This document shows positions 24,554 to 38,641 of a stretch of DNA of 64,000 nt, piece by piece. Position 1 is the first letter of the stretch. Each line of letters starts with the position of its first letter. A program made the translations under genes and the position numbers. Source of the DNA: Melanocharis versteri (Eukaryota > Chordata > Aves > Passeriformes > Melanocharitidae); NCBI GenBank assembly GCA_013397845.1, contig VZTG01007663.1:248001-312000 (forward strand), read 5' to 3'. Under the pieces are notes generated by a model, which saw only the letters and a list, made by a program, of their open reading frames with translations, was not told the DNA's origin and searched no databases.

Positions 24554-27500
24554 CTCATTTTCAAAAATAGTAATAGAAAGTCTGTGGCCACACAGTTACT
24601 GAAATTGAAACCTGCCCTGTTTTCCATTTCCTTTATAAAGATGTCCTGTAACCATGCTGTAACATATGTTTCTAGTATTATTATTTAGAAGAAATTTGTG
24701 TTTCTTGACATGCTCAAATATCAAAATAATCTCTAAAAAATTCCAATCAACAGCAATAATTGTTCTGGTTTTGCTGTGACATAGTTGTCTCTTGAATTCC
24801 AGCTAATGGCTCAGCTGATCAATATTTTATAGCGAGTGCTGCTTACCATGCAGCTCTTACATAAACACTGTTGGGAAGAGAGAAATCCCTGAGCTGACAG
24901 AGCAGAAAGGCAGGATGGTCTCCTGGGCTTGGCTATTAATTGATAAATTTACTAAAACTTCTTTCCAACCTTTTTATTGATTCATCTAAAAGTACTTAAA
25001 GTTACATTTTTACTTCATATAGGATGATGAATTTATTTAATCTGCAGGATTAAAGAAGTGTAACAGCTTCCAAGGATTCAAAGGCATGGTGGAAAAAGGA
25101 AAAAAGTTTTTTCCTCATTGGCAGAGAATTTAAGGTAAAACTACCTGTCTTTTAAATTTTTTTAATGTAAACCTGTAAGATTGCTGTTGGGTGATTTGAA
25201 CTTTGAGATTTAAGAGGTACTGAAATTCCAGCATAGATATTTTGTCTTGTTCCCCCGCGCTCAATAAAGTGGGACTTTGTATGTTCTTAGAATAAACAGG
25301 ATCACATCAAAGATACTGGCTACATCACAAGTTTTCACTGAGTGACCCACATGATCCCAAATTTTGTCTGTCTACTGGTCAGAGACAGCTTTTGATCTCC
25401 ACTAATAAAATAGTTCCTCTTTCCCAGCTTTTGTTTACGGGTTCGAAGAAGGGAGATGGGATGGAAGGAGACATCTGACTTGTCAGACCCTCCTTTGGTA
25501 AGCTTTACATCGGGATTTCAAGGTTGTGCAGAATCCTTGCTCCCCCAAGGTAGCTCCCATTAGACTTGTAACCTGTAGACTCCCATCCTGCTCCTCCACT
25601 TGATCTTTTGGGTGGAACAGTCACCCAACACCCACCGGCTCAGCCATTCCCCACCTTCTCCTGTCGTTATCTAGTCCCATGGAAACACCCTGCATGTGCA
25701 GTCAAGGAACCGTTCTCTTCACTTTCATTAGCTCTGTTCTGGGTGGGACAGACCTCGTGCTGTCTCCTGAAACACTGAATTTTTAATTTCACTTTGCTTT
25801 TATTGGGTAAATTTTCCTCCGTTGAATTCAAGTAGCAGATTAAACACATGAAGCAGAAAACCACAAACACCAGTGATGCTTGGATTCATTTTAAGTGTGA
25901 CGGAGATTTGTTTTAGAGAGAAATAAGTGGTTTGAGGTTGTATTTGTTATTTCCTCACCACCACAACCTTATGATTTGTTTTTATCCAGGACGGGTGTAA
26001 CAGCCAGCCTGTCCCTCTAAGGCAGCACCTGAGTGGGTCATGTCTGTGACATCCGTTAAGGAAGGTGCTTCCTCTAGATTGCTTTCCTAGTGACCACAAT
26101 GAGCCATCCTGATAGAGCTGGGAGCCTCCATGCAGTCTGGATCTTGAGTCCTGTGTTCATTCTGGTCTTGATTGTGCTGGTTCCCTGGTGAAGAACTCTG
26201 ACCACCCTTCCAAAATACTCTGGGACTGGTTTCCTTTCTCAGGGACTGAGTTAGAGGAAATATTTCACAGAGCAATAGCTGTGCAAATGCAAATCCTACT
26301 TGCAGAGTTCTTTTAACTTCAAGCCACTAAATATACATATTTAGTCTATGGGACTGAATTTACTTCCCCTCTCAGAGGAACAAGCTTTGTCAGCTGTAAT
26401 GATGAGCTGTTGTTTGACGTTCATAATATTGTACTTCACTGCTTATCTGATGGAGCCACGCAAAGCTATTTAGGGGGTTCTGAAATGTGACAACCCACAT
26501 GATGCTTTTTTAGACTTCACAAACCGCCTTCACGAGGCAGGAGAATATGACATGGGAACGGCTGGCTGGAACAACGGCGTGCCTTAATGCCAGTGGGGTG
26601 GCTGTAGCTGGGGAGGAGGAATGCTCTTTGGACGTTTGCAGCTTTTGTTGTGTGCTGTCAAAGGAAAAACTTGCAGCCTGAAAGAACAAGCATCATGGAT
26701 GCTATGGGTGGGGACTGTGAGGATTATTGATCCTGTCTGGAAACAGCATAAAGATGGAGGCAAATATGTTAAAACCTGTTTGGAGCACCCACAGACAGAA
26801 GGGCTCAAGGGAGACAGTTCAGATACCCCATTTCATGCCTTCTTATGTTAATAAACAGAAAGATCTCACTTTCTGACAAACTTCTGTATCTTCATCGTTG
26901 CTGACGTGCAGCATTCATTGCAAGCTTTGTTTTGAATCCTGGAAGCCTCCAGGTGAAAGAACTCATTTAGAAAAACCAAAACTCAACAAATCTTCTGACT
27001 TCTGTTCACAGACTAACAGTTAAACATTGGCAAATACTGTGAAAGACCGTTACTCCTCCATGGTTTTAAAAATTATCGAGTATCACGATGCTTATTTGAC
27101 TTTTCCATAGCAGAAGAGCACAAGGGTTACCTTTGACGTCTGTTCCATACGAACCCACGGAAGCTGAGTAAGTGGGTGGTGCATGCTCACTTCCTTGCGG
27201 TGGCCAGGTTGGTTTTGTGTTCTGTATTTTCATCCTTCTGAACTTGCTGTTCAATTTGTTCATATCACTGAGAGGATTTCATATCCCAGATGAGATGCAC
27301 AGATTAAAAAAGCAAGTAAGCAGTAGAAGATCTTTTTACGAGACTGAAGAGGGAGGATAAATCCCGGTCCAGATGAGTGGGAATCTCTGGCTCCCCTGGG
27401 ACCAAGATTTTACTTGCAGGCTTTATGGTTGTCTCGTTGGAGTGGTCTTTTTGCCAAAAGCAGTGCAGAATACTCCACTTATCTGACAAAATGTCTGCCA

Positions 27501-29715
27501 CCAGGAGGTGGCTTCACTCAAATATACATTTCTGTAAGATTTAGACAAACTTAAATTTATTGCTCATTCCATTCATAACCAGAAGTTCTTCTGGCTTGCC
27601 AAACTGCTGAATCAGCTTTGGTACCTCACCCTTGAGTCAGCACAGCCCAAAATAGAAAGTTGCTCCATTTCCGGAGAGAGGAAGTACCACTGTTGTCTGC
27701 AAATACAGCCACATCTGACATACTTTTATAGCTACAAACACTCAGTGCAGGGACTTGCATGGCACTCTGCTGCTTAAAAAAAAAACAAAAAAAAACCCAG
27801 GAAGTAAAAAGGCACTTTTTTTTTCAAAATAGGAGTGTTAGGGTTGCTATGAGTGGGACTGTGTGGATGCGGAAGTCCCAAGGGATAAAGAGCAGGAGAA
27901 GGACTTTACAAGTGGCAGTCATTGATGTCACCTAGCCTAGCCCAGCATCAATCTCCCACTCCACCTGCTTGCAGTTTCTCAGGACATAAAAATTAGGGAG
28001 ACAAGGGACAAGCTTTACCCAAACTGAAGCAAAGTCTTAAGCCATTAGGAAATAATGGCAAGAAAGCAGGGTAGAAGCTCTAAAACACTGACTGGAGATC
28101 AGCTACCAGCATTCCCAAGGTAGAGCTGAGTCAGTCCTGCTGCCATGAGGTAACTCTGCTTTATAGCACAGCATAAAACAGCAAAAACCTGGGGAAATGA
28201 CCAAGAGCTGCAGTCAGGTAGTGGGAAGTGACACTAAAGTCATCAGCAGGACTTCATGAGCAGGTGGAAGGCAGTGAAAAGGCACATAAAAATAGTCCTA
28301 TGTGATACAAACGAGGGAGGATTTTTTGTGGCTCCAAGTCAGGACAAGAAGTAGAAGAATTATGATAATGTGAGTTCAGTCGATCTGCCCTTCTCAAGCT
28401 TTGCAGTTTTATCTCTTGCAAATGAGCATCTGTGGGTTTTGGCATCCTACAAAAGGACCCCCATTGTCAGGCAGCACTGGGGTGTCCCCTTCCCATGGGT
28501 GCTCCTGGTTTTCCCTTCCTGCATGCTGCAGGATGGTGTCATGCTCTTCCTGGTCCAAGCAAATGACTGTTTCTGGTGCTTCCATTAAACGTGTCTGAAC
28601 TGGCTCTATTTTCCACAAGGAACAGGCCATTCCAACGGGCAGACAAAAATCAGTAACCCCTTTCAAACCATGGGCAGACGACATGTGACCCTTGGTACAG
28701 GATTTTCGTGCAGTACTATGAAGGAAACTGTAGATATTTGAAAAACTTGTCATTTCTGCAACGGGTGTGAAAGTTGCAACACACAATTTTACCATTTTCG
28801 GAGTTTTGCAACGATGCAGTTGCAAATTGAAACATGTTTTATATTTAGTGTTTTGGATTATTCCGTTGAAAAGAGGTGGGAGTGAGGACTTACAGGTATA
28901 ATTACAGGATTGTGCAGTCACCTCGTGCACACGCTGCACGTTTGGGAGGAAGACCTGCTGCAAATCCGCAGAAAATCCCAGCTAAGGAACTGCATGTGCC
29001 ACAAGCAATTACACACCATAAAACTTCGTGAAACATTTGCTATGTGTGCACCAAGCCCTTCTTAAATTTAGATTTCTGGGAAGAAGAGAATTGCTGGGGC
29101 ATTTTTGTGACCTGATCCCTCGTCTTGGTTGATCCGCAATGGAAAGGTGACCCCGAGCACGGCTGAGCTGGGAATGGATCTGGTGAGGGCCATCGCTGTC
29201 CGAGCCAAGCAGAGTGTTCCCAACTGCATCCCTGAATAGATTCACTTGCTCGTTCCCTGGCTCTAGTTTAGCCACAAATGTGTTACTCTGCCCTGTGGGT
29301 GCCAACATTTTTTAAAAAATAACCAAACTCAGTAATATTGGATTTCTGGTGCTTTATTTTTTCCCCCAAAGGGTTGAAGTGAACATTTTTCTCACCTATA
29401 CCTAGGACTTCACCTGTGTGGCTGCAACTCCAGTGACATCCAGAAAGATACATGACCCTCACTCCTTCAGTGGAGGAGATATATCTCAGCAACTTAGCAA
29501 TGATGTGACAAGTAAGAAGTGGAAGGCGTTGAGAAACTATTATATCAATTTTTAGTTTGTGTTTAAGACAATTTCTACACACTTTTGTGTTCTCAAGCTT
29601 GGAAAAAGTTCACTTCTGTCTACAAACACAGGAACCAGTCATTACTTCAATTTATTGTTGTGGTGGTAGGATTAAGACTTGGATGAAACAAGAAAAAAAC
29701 ATATGGGGCAATTTA
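24554..29715. other. Intergenic DNA, no gene seen
   Basis: AT-rich sequence upstream of ADCY9. Open frames are short (the longest is 184 codons, minus strand, 28409-28963) and resemble no protein family I know. An A-rich stretch lies at 27775-27800. I see no RNA genes or CR1 copies. Confidence 0.6.
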
Positions 29716-29820
29716 TAGAATCAAACATTCATGGAATGGTTTGGGTTGGAAGGGACTTTAAAGATCATCTCATTCCAACCCCCTGCAATGGCAGGGACAC
29801 CTTCCACTAGACCAGGTTGA
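29716..29820 (-). mobile_element. Short CR1 LINE 3' fragment
   Basis: The plus strand reads CATGGAATGGTTTGGGTTGG, then AAGGGACTTTAAAGATCATC and GGCAGGGACACCTTCCACTA. This is the CR1 tail in reverse complement. Only about 100 bases remain. Confidence 0.85.
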
Positions 29821-32800
29821 CTGTGAAAGCAAACACCTTCCAAAAAATCATGTTTAAAACTGAGCATGAATGAGTGTTTGTGCCATGTGCCTTGTTCTGT
29901 TTCCAGAGGGGAAAAAAATGGGAAGAAAATGTTGCTGAGAACACTAAAACATAACACTTTGGCAGAGGTGGTTATCACATCCTCCAGGCATTTTTACCTA
30001 TGGTGCTGCCCTGACAACTGCAGTGTATTGTGGAAATAAAGTGTGAAGTCACTCAGGACTGGGTCCTGCTGGTTGTGGATGAGGCAAGTACATAAATACC
30101 TTTTGATGGAGGTAAGAGGGAATGCTTGCTTCCACAGGGAAAGGCAAGTAGTTGTTCTGGGAACTGTAAACACAGCAAATTTTTGTTAAAAGGGGGACTT
30201 GGGGAGCAGGACAAGGTGGCACATAGAACACAGTGAAAGGTCACAGAGGGAGAAATGCTACAACCCAGCATTTATTGGCTAAATATAACCAGGATTTAGG
30301 AATGGGGCCCTAATCCTTTTATAAACCAGGAATCTCCTTGAATTGGGTGAATGGGAGAACCGAGAGTCACCGTCAATAAGCAAAAATCGAACAACCCTCG
30401 TGCTTTGTGGCACATGTTAAACTCTAAATGGAACAGTCGGGAAAAATCCTATGACAGGCTTTCCTGCAGTTTCCCACCAAAGTTTTCCTCCAGAGTCCAG
30501 CTTCCAGAAGCTCTGCATGACTTGTACGTGTGAGAACTGCTCAGAGGTTGTTTTGGTAGATTCAGAGAGATGAATTATTCACCAAAAGGAACTTGGTGCA
30601 CACCATGCTACTGTGTGTGATCTTATGCCTAAAACTGTCCCACATCTTGTGTATTTATTTGGGAAATTAATTTCTAGAACACCTGGAGAACAAAACCAGG
30701 AGTTGAAATTTCCTCTCAATATTTCTTCAGTCCAGACAAAAAACCCACACAAACAAGCCCATTGTGTGTCTTATGTGTTCAGTCAAAACATCTCAGTTAT
30801 TAAATTCCTGGGTACCTGGAGAACCTGTTCCTGAATAAGCTACAAAGCTGAAGCCTGGCTGAAAATATTGAAGTAAAGTATCCCACCATTTTCAGCTGAA
30901 GGATTTTCCACACTTCCGCAGTGATTTCGGGAGGCAGAGATGTGGCCAGGGAAAGAGAAAAGTCTCCAGCCATGCGCCAGGGAGGTGGGGGCTGAGAAGC
31001 AGATTTATTGTGCTAAGTGGCTTTTTCCTGTCTGCTCATTTCTCCTCTTTTACCATCCTTGTTTCCATTCCTTCCTCAGCTTAGGCTCGGTTGAAGAGCA
31101 GGGAAAATATTCTATTCCCTTTTCACAGTTGTAACACATAGTCATTAAGTCTCATTCTATTATAACTCAAATAACTATTGCCATGTTTGATTTTTTATTT
31201 GGACCATTTAAGCTCTTAATGAAGGATTTGCCCTTCATCTGGATCTCTTGCTTCCTTTTCTCATTGCATTCAGTTCACAGTCAAGTCCCATGGACTGCTT
31301 TTAGAGACACTTTGAGTGGAGGTGTGTGGATTTTTACCAGATTTTTCCTCCTGCCCTGTCTCACCCCTCCAGCCACGCTGCTCAGACCAGGAAGCACCAA
31401 GTTCATCACTTTTCTACAGCCCCAAACTTCTTCTTCCAAGCCAGAAGTGTGGGCAGGGCTCCTGGAGAGGTTATATCATCTTCCTAACCTCAGCCTGAGT
31501 GCAAACCAGCCCACCTCTGTCCCTGGATGAGCAGTTGTGCTTCTCTAACCATGGAAACTTCAGCAACACGGAGTCGCTGCCTTCATTTTTCCCCAAAAAG
31601 GCAACACACAGCACTGACAACTTGGTGGGAGGATGTTTCTCTCTCCAACAGAACAGAGCTTCAGGTGGCCACTGCCTGGAGCCCACCACCTCTGCACTGC
31701 TCAGTGTCCTAGGAGAGGATGCAGATGTAGAGTTTTTGGGCTGAGGTCTTATTTGAATTCTATATTAGGCTGAAAAATTAACACGCAGGAATGAAGGATG
31801 CTCCCAGTGCCTGTGGGTGCTGCAGCAGCGTGGGGCTGACAGCAGGGATGGTCTGGGCTGCTCCATCCTCCTCCTGCATCTCAAGGCAAAGATGTGATAA
31901 ACAGCCTGGTCTGAAAGAAGTCCCTTTTATAGGCCTCAAATCTTACAGAAAATAAAGAGATACAGGGCTGAAAAAACCTCGTAGACTGGAAATGTATTTA
32001 GTGTTTCTGCAGCATAGGGAGAGCACAAAGCTTCACTTAGCAAAAGCAGCCAAATCTACTGGACTGTGGGGTTGGAAGACTGTTACGTCTAGCAAGTAGT
32101 AACTGTCTTTAATTAGTTTTATTTACACGGTAGATGTCAATGTTGAGCTCTCTCAGTGAAAAGGGCAGAATGTCCTTAGTGGGAAATGTGATTTTTGAAG
32201 CCTGACAACATAAAACCAGCGGGAAGGTTTGTGCTCAGACTGCTGGGGAGAAAAATCACCTTTGGCTCAACAAAACAGGAAGGATTTCAAGCCCACAGCA
32301 GAAGTTTTTCAAGAAACTAATGAAAATGGAGGATTATAGTTTAAACTGTTTTGCAATCGCTGGCCTCAATCCTGCAGACACTTTTCACACACGCTCAACT
32401 TTATATCCATGGTTGGTTTTGCTGACCCTCATGGGATTATTGACACCTGGAGATAGAAGTGAAGGCCAGACTGTTTACAGAGCAGAGTTCAAACTATAGC
32501 ATTTTAATCAAAAAAATGACATTATATCAAGGTCTGCATAATCGGCTCATTGAGATCCTTTATGTTTGAAAAAAACCCTGAGAAATTCAGGAATTAAGAT
32601 TCCTGAGGTGGTCTCAGATCTGCTCCCTTGTGTGAATGGGACCTTTTGTTATGCTGGATCACAGCTCTGGGCCACAACACTTACTCAGCAAATGTTAAAA
32701 AAACCCCCACCTTTCTAAAATTTGAATCTATGGCTCACATGAAAATACTGTCTGCATTACTTTCCTCTCTAAAAAAAGTATGTTTGGCCACTACCTGAGA

Positions 32801-32897
32801 CTGAAAGGTTTCCCCTCATTAGCAGCGAGCAACTTATTGGGAAAAAAAAAACCTGTTTTATAATTTTTTTAAGATTTTAAATATTTTTCCTTTTATA
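29821..32897. other. Intergenic DNA, no gene seen
   Basis: Mixed-composition intergenic sequence between a CR1 fragment and the duplicated blocks. No open frame is convincing as a gene, and I recognise no repeat or RNA gene. Confidence 0.6.
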
Positions 32898-34653
32898 TCT
32901 TGGGAGTATATTGTACCTGCCATGAAAGAACTTTTTGAAACCCCCGAAACAGGAATAAATCCCCTCTGCAAGCTCTGGTTCCACCGTTTATCAGGCTGTT
33001 GGTGCAGGAGCCAAACTGCCATTGGGCTGACTCACATTTTGGCATTTTCTGTTTATATACATGATGACGATGTTTGCAAGCAACGGGGGAAAAACCCTGT
33101 GTTCATCAGCACCATGATCCCAGCAAAACCTTTCCCTCCTCAGCTGCATCAGCAGAGGCCAGGGATGTGGCCAGAGCCGCAGTCTGGTGTGGGCACTGTT
33201 GTCACCGCTCTTTACCACTCCGCACCCACAATGCTCACGTTGCATCCCAGACCTCCAGCTGGCCGGGCCCTGCAGCTGCCAGAGCCCCAGATCTGCCCAT
33301 ATTTAGGCACACCTGGTGCCCCTCTGCCCTGCTCATCCATCCTGACCCTCTGCGATTCTGCCAGCATCCTTCATGGCTCTAGAAAGCCAGCTTTGGCACT
33401 CAGGACATCTTTCACAGGATCTTTATCCCCCCAGGTCCAAAATTTTCAATGTAGCATTCCTGGCACTGGTATCGTCCTTGACACAGGGTTTATTTTTGTC
33501 TTGCTGCCCCTTTTTATCTCCAACTCCCTTGCCCCAAGTCTTATCTTGGTTTTTTGCCTTTTCCCAGGCTTTAAGGACCTGATGGGGACTCTGGCCACAC
33601 AATGACCTGGCAGACCTGGCTGTATGTGGCTGTCACTCCCACCTGCCTCTCCTGGCATTCCCTAAACTTTAACCACAACTTCTGGCTGCAGCGCAGTCCC
33701 GTTGGTCACTGGGAAGAGGCAGAAGAGGTTGCCCCTTCAGGCCCTGCCATCACGGTTCCTCTCAGTGTCCTCTGTCTCAGGCTGACCCATCAGCACCTGC
33801 CCCACGTCCCACTCCTGACATCCTGCCGTGTCCTTTTCCAGGTGAAGAACCACAGCTGGAGTAAAACAGGAGGACAATGCCATGGGAAAACCCTGTCCTG
33901 GGATGCAATAACCCCCCAGCCTGTTCAGCTTTGCCACATGATTGTGTTTGTCTGCCACAGAGCTCGGGCTGTGCCGGGCCCTGCAGGGTTGGGGTCTGGG
34001 CCGGCTCTCCTGAAGCATTTGGCTGATGTCTGTCACCACTGACCTAAGCAGGAGCAGGTCTTTGCTGCTGAAAATCCCATCCAGCTCTGCTGCAAAGTGG
34101 AAATAATTTGTTAAATGCTTTATATTGGGGCAGTAGCACCCCTTCCTCTTGCAGAAGCATTTGGATTTCTGCCCACAGAGAGGACTAAGGAGAGCATCAG
34201 GATCCAACTAGGTGAGCAGATACACGGAGCACAGCCTTGATTTTGGCTGGGGCTGGGGCTGCAGCTGCAGCTGACACGAACTTTCCACCGGTGGCAATGG
34301 GTCAGAGGCAGCTGGGGCTCCTTTCCTCCCTGCTCCAGCCCTCGCCTTTGGGAGCTGTGGGCAGGATTAAGGAGAAAAAGCAATGTATGGGTCATGGGAA
34401 GAGGGAAAACAGAAGCAGCTCGGCCAGCCGAAGAGGAAACAGGGGACACAGATGTCTGTGGAAAGCTGAAGCCACTTACAGAGGATGCGTTTACTTGTAT
34501 TTCCTTCCACTAGAGCTTAATTGCAATGTTTTTTAATGACAGGTAGGATGGGAGCTGGGCTTCTGCCTAAGCACTTCTGTGTCCTGCATAAAAGTGCTGA
34601 ATTTAATATTAACAACAATTAATCACAGCTACCGGGAAGCAGCTGGCAGCATT
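32898..34653. repeat. Block A, first copy of a 1756-bp near-identical pair
   Basis: Matches 36886-38641 at a constant offset of 3988 bases. I noticed one substitution (C at 34085 region against A near 38073, changing CCAGCTCTG to CCAGATCTG). The left edge runs on without a break from unique sequence, and the right edge stops at a single N (34654). It contains a 227-codon open frame (32922-33605) without recognisable domains; I do not call it a gene. The pairing is probably an assembly artefact (see findings). Confidence 0.95.
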
Positions 34654-34654
34654 N
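34654..34654. other. Single-N contig join
   Basis: The N marks exactly where block A ends in the first copy. The second copy continues at the equivalent point (38642) with different sequence and no N. Confidence 0.9.
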
Positions 34655-35272
34655 TTTTTCAGGGGTAACATTTGCTGGACACCTCATGGACTGAAAATCT
34701 CCTTCCCAGGGCTCCAGGCTGCCCTGGCTCCTCTGATGCTTGCCCTGAATATGATGCAGGTGTACTAAAATGAGTGGTGATCCCTTGGGGCCAATATCCA
34801 GGCTTTTCCCATCTCCCTCAAGCAGACAATCCTTTTGGACATTCCTTTTCCCAAAAGGCAAACAGCTCCAGAAGTGGGCTTGCTCCCCTTCCTTCACCCT
34901 GTCTCCTCCAGGAAACACCAATGTCACATGCAAACCCCAGTTGTGGGTCTGAACCCCTTTGCAGCCTGCAAATGGAGATGTGTGGATGTGGCACTTGGGG
35001 ATGTGGTTTAGTGGTGGCCTTGGCAGTTCGAGATTAACAGCTGGATTTGATGATCTTAGATGGCTTCTCCAGCCTGTGATTCTACTGATGTCAACCGAGG
35101 GAAGTGCTCCCAAAACCCCCGCATTCTTCAGGACAGCTTTACTTGGCTTCCTGGTTCAGTGTCCTGCACATCTTGGGCAAAATGTGTTGATTTTGGGGTT
35201 CTCCACAGACACAAAGTGACCACAGTGCTCTGGTTTGAGGTGGGCAGTGTCTGTCCAACATGTCATGAATCC
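34655..35272. other. Segment X, unique sequence between blocks A and B
   Basis: A 618-bp single-copy segment that begins after the N at 34654 with a T-run and passes into block B without a break. It contains a CR1 fragment at 34975-35088. No gene is seen. Confidence 0.85.
34975..35088 (+). mobile_element. Short CR1 LINE 3' fragment
   Basis: Diverged CR1 tail in plus orientation, with GGGATGTGGTTTAGTGGTGG, then TTTGATGATCTTAGATGGCT and TGTGATTCTACTGATG. It is non-coding. Confidence 0.8.
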
Positions 35273-36884
35273 AGCCACTGCACACCCACCCTTAATCTCA
35301 AAACTCTTCCAACTCCAGGCCTGAGCCCAGACCCTGTCTGGGGAAGGATGCCGGAGGGCTGGGGTCTGTGCAAGCCAGGGTGTTCTTGAGGCTGCACAAA
35401 GTTCCACAGACCCAAAAAGGAGGGACTTACATGGAAGGGGTGTTTTGTTTGCTCTAGGAGCTGTACATGGCAGCTTGAGCCAGTCAGGCATCTGCTGCCA
35501 GCAGGGAGAGTGACAGCCCCAGCTCTGAGGTGGGCAACCAGGTGGGCAGATTTTTGGGACCACCTGGGCAGGGGGTGAATGGCTTCATAAACATGTCACA
35601 GCCACTGGGGTCTTACAATTGCAGCACAGGGCGTTTTGGGGGTAAGGTTTGGAAGGAGTTTGGCCCCAGCGTTGGATGCATGGGAACAGCAGAAAACAGT
35701 CTGGGTGGGGACCTCCACCGTGCAGCAGGCAGAGCACCAGGGCTCCCCCCAGCTCCCAGCAGACCTTTCCAAAGGCTTTTATTCTTTTCCTGATGATTGG
35801 ATATGGGATATTTTCATCCCTGCAAGAGGTGCTGCCGAAGGCCTGAGGTGGTGGACAACCAAAAGGGACTGTAAACCCCGTGGCTGGTGTTTGAGGAACT
35901 TTGGGAGACCTTCGGAAAACTTGGTGGGAGCACCCTGGGCGCTGGCAGGATCCGGCCGCCGCCAGGCTCTCAGCAGCACCGGCAGCTCTTCCCCAGCAAT
36001 GTCACTATGATAAATGTTTGTCTTTTCCGTCCAAGAGATACAGCGGAGCCGCTGCCAGCACCATGTCTCAGTGGAATTGGGGTTCGCACTGCCAGGAGCA
36101 TTACCGGCTCATGATTCACATCTTTACAGCAGCTTTGGAAGGAAAATGTGCTTCTTGCCAGGCAGACCTTCATGCACGTCGAGATGCCACAGTTTTTCCA
36201 GACTTTCCAAAGGAAGCCACAGCCAAATGAGACATTCCTTCTCTTCTTCCAGCTTTCTTGGAACAATCTTCTTTGATTAGTGAGTGAGACAGATAGTTGG
36301 AGAGTAAGACAGACAGACAGGCTGGGAATAGGTTTATAATGAGCAGTTTGCATGAGCCCCAGTCGCTGGTGGGAGGGTACCTCCATCCGCCCCTCGCTGG
36401 GTGGCTGCTGAGAGCCCCTGCTGTATGCTGTGGTCCCCCACCCCTTTGTCCTCCTCCATGGTCCCCAGCCCCGTTTTCCTCTAGGGTACTCCACTCCTGC
36501 CCTCCTCCATGATCCCCAAATCCCTGCCCTCCTCCATGGTCCCTGACCCCTTTGTTCTCCTCCATGGTCCCCAACCCTCTATCCTCCATAGTCCCAACTG
36601 AGTGTCCTCCCCCATAGAGGAGGACAGATCCCCTTCTTTCCTTCATGGTCCCTGACCCCCTGCCCTCTGCTGGGACCCAACCCCTCTGTCCTCCTCCATG
36701 GTCCTCCTCCATGCTCTTCAAATCCCTGCCTTCCTCCACGATCCCCAACCCCCTGCCCTCTGCTGTGATCCCCAAGCCTGGGTTGTCCTCCATGGTCCCT
36801 GACCCCTGCCTTCTGTCATGGTCCCCAGACAGCATCTGCTGAGGCAGGTGGGAGCAGGGATCTGTCTCACCATGGAGAATCACA
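35273..36884. repeat. Block B, first copy of a 1612-bp near-identical pair
   Basis: Matches 39355-40966 at a constant offset of 4082 bases, with no difference noticed by eye. The left edge is continuous with segment X, and the right edge stops at the N at 36885. It includes a degenerate minisatellite at its right end. Confidence 0.95.
36430..36832. repeat. Degenerate minisatellite, about 30-bp units (copy in block B)
   Basis: Roughly a dozen imperfect units built on CTCCTCCATGGTCCC followed by C-rich text such as TGACCCCCTGCC. The minus strand reads as an open frame rich in Gly-Asp-His-Gly-Gly-Gly-Gln and Met-Glu-Glu, which is a by-product of the repeat. Confidence 0.85.
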
Positions 36885-36885
36885 N
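36885..36885. other. Single-N contig join
   Basis: Sits between the end of block B (AATCACA) and the start of the second block A (TCTTGGGAGTATATT). Confidence 0.9.
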
Positions 36886-38641
36886 TCTTGGGAGTATATT
36901 GTACCTGCCATGAAAGAACTTTTTGAAACCCCCGAAACAGGAATAAATCCCCTCTGCAAGCTCTGGTTCCACCGTTTATCAGGCTGTTGGTGCAGGAGCC
37001 AAACTGCCATTGGGCTGACTCACATTTTGGCATTTTCTGTTTATATACATGATGACGATGTTTGCAAGCAACGGGGGAAAAACCCTGTGTTCATCAGCAC
37101 CATGATCCCAGCAAAACCTTTCCCTCCTCAGCTGCATCAGCAGAGGCCAGGGATGTGGCCAGAGCCGCAGTCTGGTGTGGGCACTGTTGTCACCGCTCTT
37201 TACCACTCCGCACCCACAATGCTCACGTTGCATCCCAGACCTCCAGCTGGCCGGGCCCTGCAGCTGCCAGAGCCCCAGATCTGCCCATATTTAGGCACAC
37301 CTGGTGCCCCTCTGCCCTGCTCATCCATCCTGACCCTCTGCGATTCTGCCAGCATCCTTCATGGCTCTAGAAAGCCAGCTTTGGCACTCAGGACATCTTT
37401 CACAGGATCTTTATCCCCCCAGGTCCAAAATTTTCAATGTAGCATTCCTGGCACTGGTATCGTCCTTGACACAGGGTTTATTTTTGTCTTGCTGCCCCTT
37501 TTTATCTCCAACTCCCTTGCCCCAAGTCTTATCTTGGTTTTTTGCCTTTTCCCAGGCTTTAAGGACCTGATGGGGACTCTGGCCACACAATGACCTGGCA
37601 GACCTGGCTGTATGTGGCTGTCACTCCCACCTGCCTCTCCTGGCATTCCCTAAACTTTAACCACAACTTCTGGCTGCAGCGCAGTCCCGTTGGTCACTGG
37701 GAAGAGGCAGAAGAGGTTGCCCCTTCAGGCCCTGCCATCACGGTTCCTCTCAGTGTCCTCTGTCTCAGGCTGACCCATCAGCACCTGCCCCACGTCCCAC
37801 TCCTGACATCCTGCCGTGTCCTTTTCCAGGTGAAGAACCACAGCTGGAGTAAAACAGGAGGACAATGCCATGGGAAAACCCTGTCCTGGGATGCAATAAC
37901 CCCCCAGCCTGTTCAGCTTTGCCACATGATTGTGTTTGTCTGCCACAGAGCTCGGGCTGTGCCGGGCCCTGCAGGGTTGGGGTCTGGGCCGGCTCTCCTG
38001 AAGCATTTGGCTGATGTCTGTCACCACTGACCTAAGCAGGAGCAGGTCTTTGCTGCTGAAAATCCCATCCAGATCTGCTGCAAAGTGGAAATAATTTGTT
38101 AAATGCTTTATATTGGGGCAGTAGCACCCCTTCCTCTTGCAGAAGCATTTGGATTTCTGCCCACAGAGAGGACTAAGGAGAGCATCAGGATCCAACTAGG
38201 TGAGCAGATACACGGAGCACAGCCTTGATTTTGGCTGGGGCTGGGGCTGCAGCTGCAGCTGACACGAACTTTCCACCGGTGGCAATGGGTCAGAGGCAGC
38301 TGGGGCTCCTTTCCTCCCTGCTCCAGCCCTCGCCTTTGGGAGCTGTGGGCAGGATTAAGGAGAAAAAGCAATGTATGGGTCATGGGAAGAGGGAAAACAG
38401 AAGCAGCTCGGCCAGCCGAAGAGGAAACAGGGGACACAGATGTCTGTGGAAAGCTGAAGCCACTTACAGAGGATGCGTTTACTTGTATTTCCTTCCACTA
38501 GAGCTTAATTGCAATGTTTTTTAATGACAGGTAGGATGGGAGCTGGGCTTCTGCCTAAGCACTTCTGTGTCCTGCATAAAAGTGCTGAATTTAATATTAA
38601 CAACAATTAATCACAGCTACCGGGAAGCAGCTGGCAGCATT
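36886..38641. repeat. Block A', second copy of the 1756-bp pair
   Basis: Copy of 32898-34653. Its left edge starts at an N, and its right edge continues without a break into segment Y. It is therefore probably the correct continuation of block A. Confidence 0.95.

Noticed and set aside
32922..33605. 227-codon plus-strand open frame, present again at 36910-37593
   Set aside because: No domain, signal or compositional sign of a real protein. The perfect second copy follows from the block duplication, which is probably an assembly artefact, and is not evidence of conservation.
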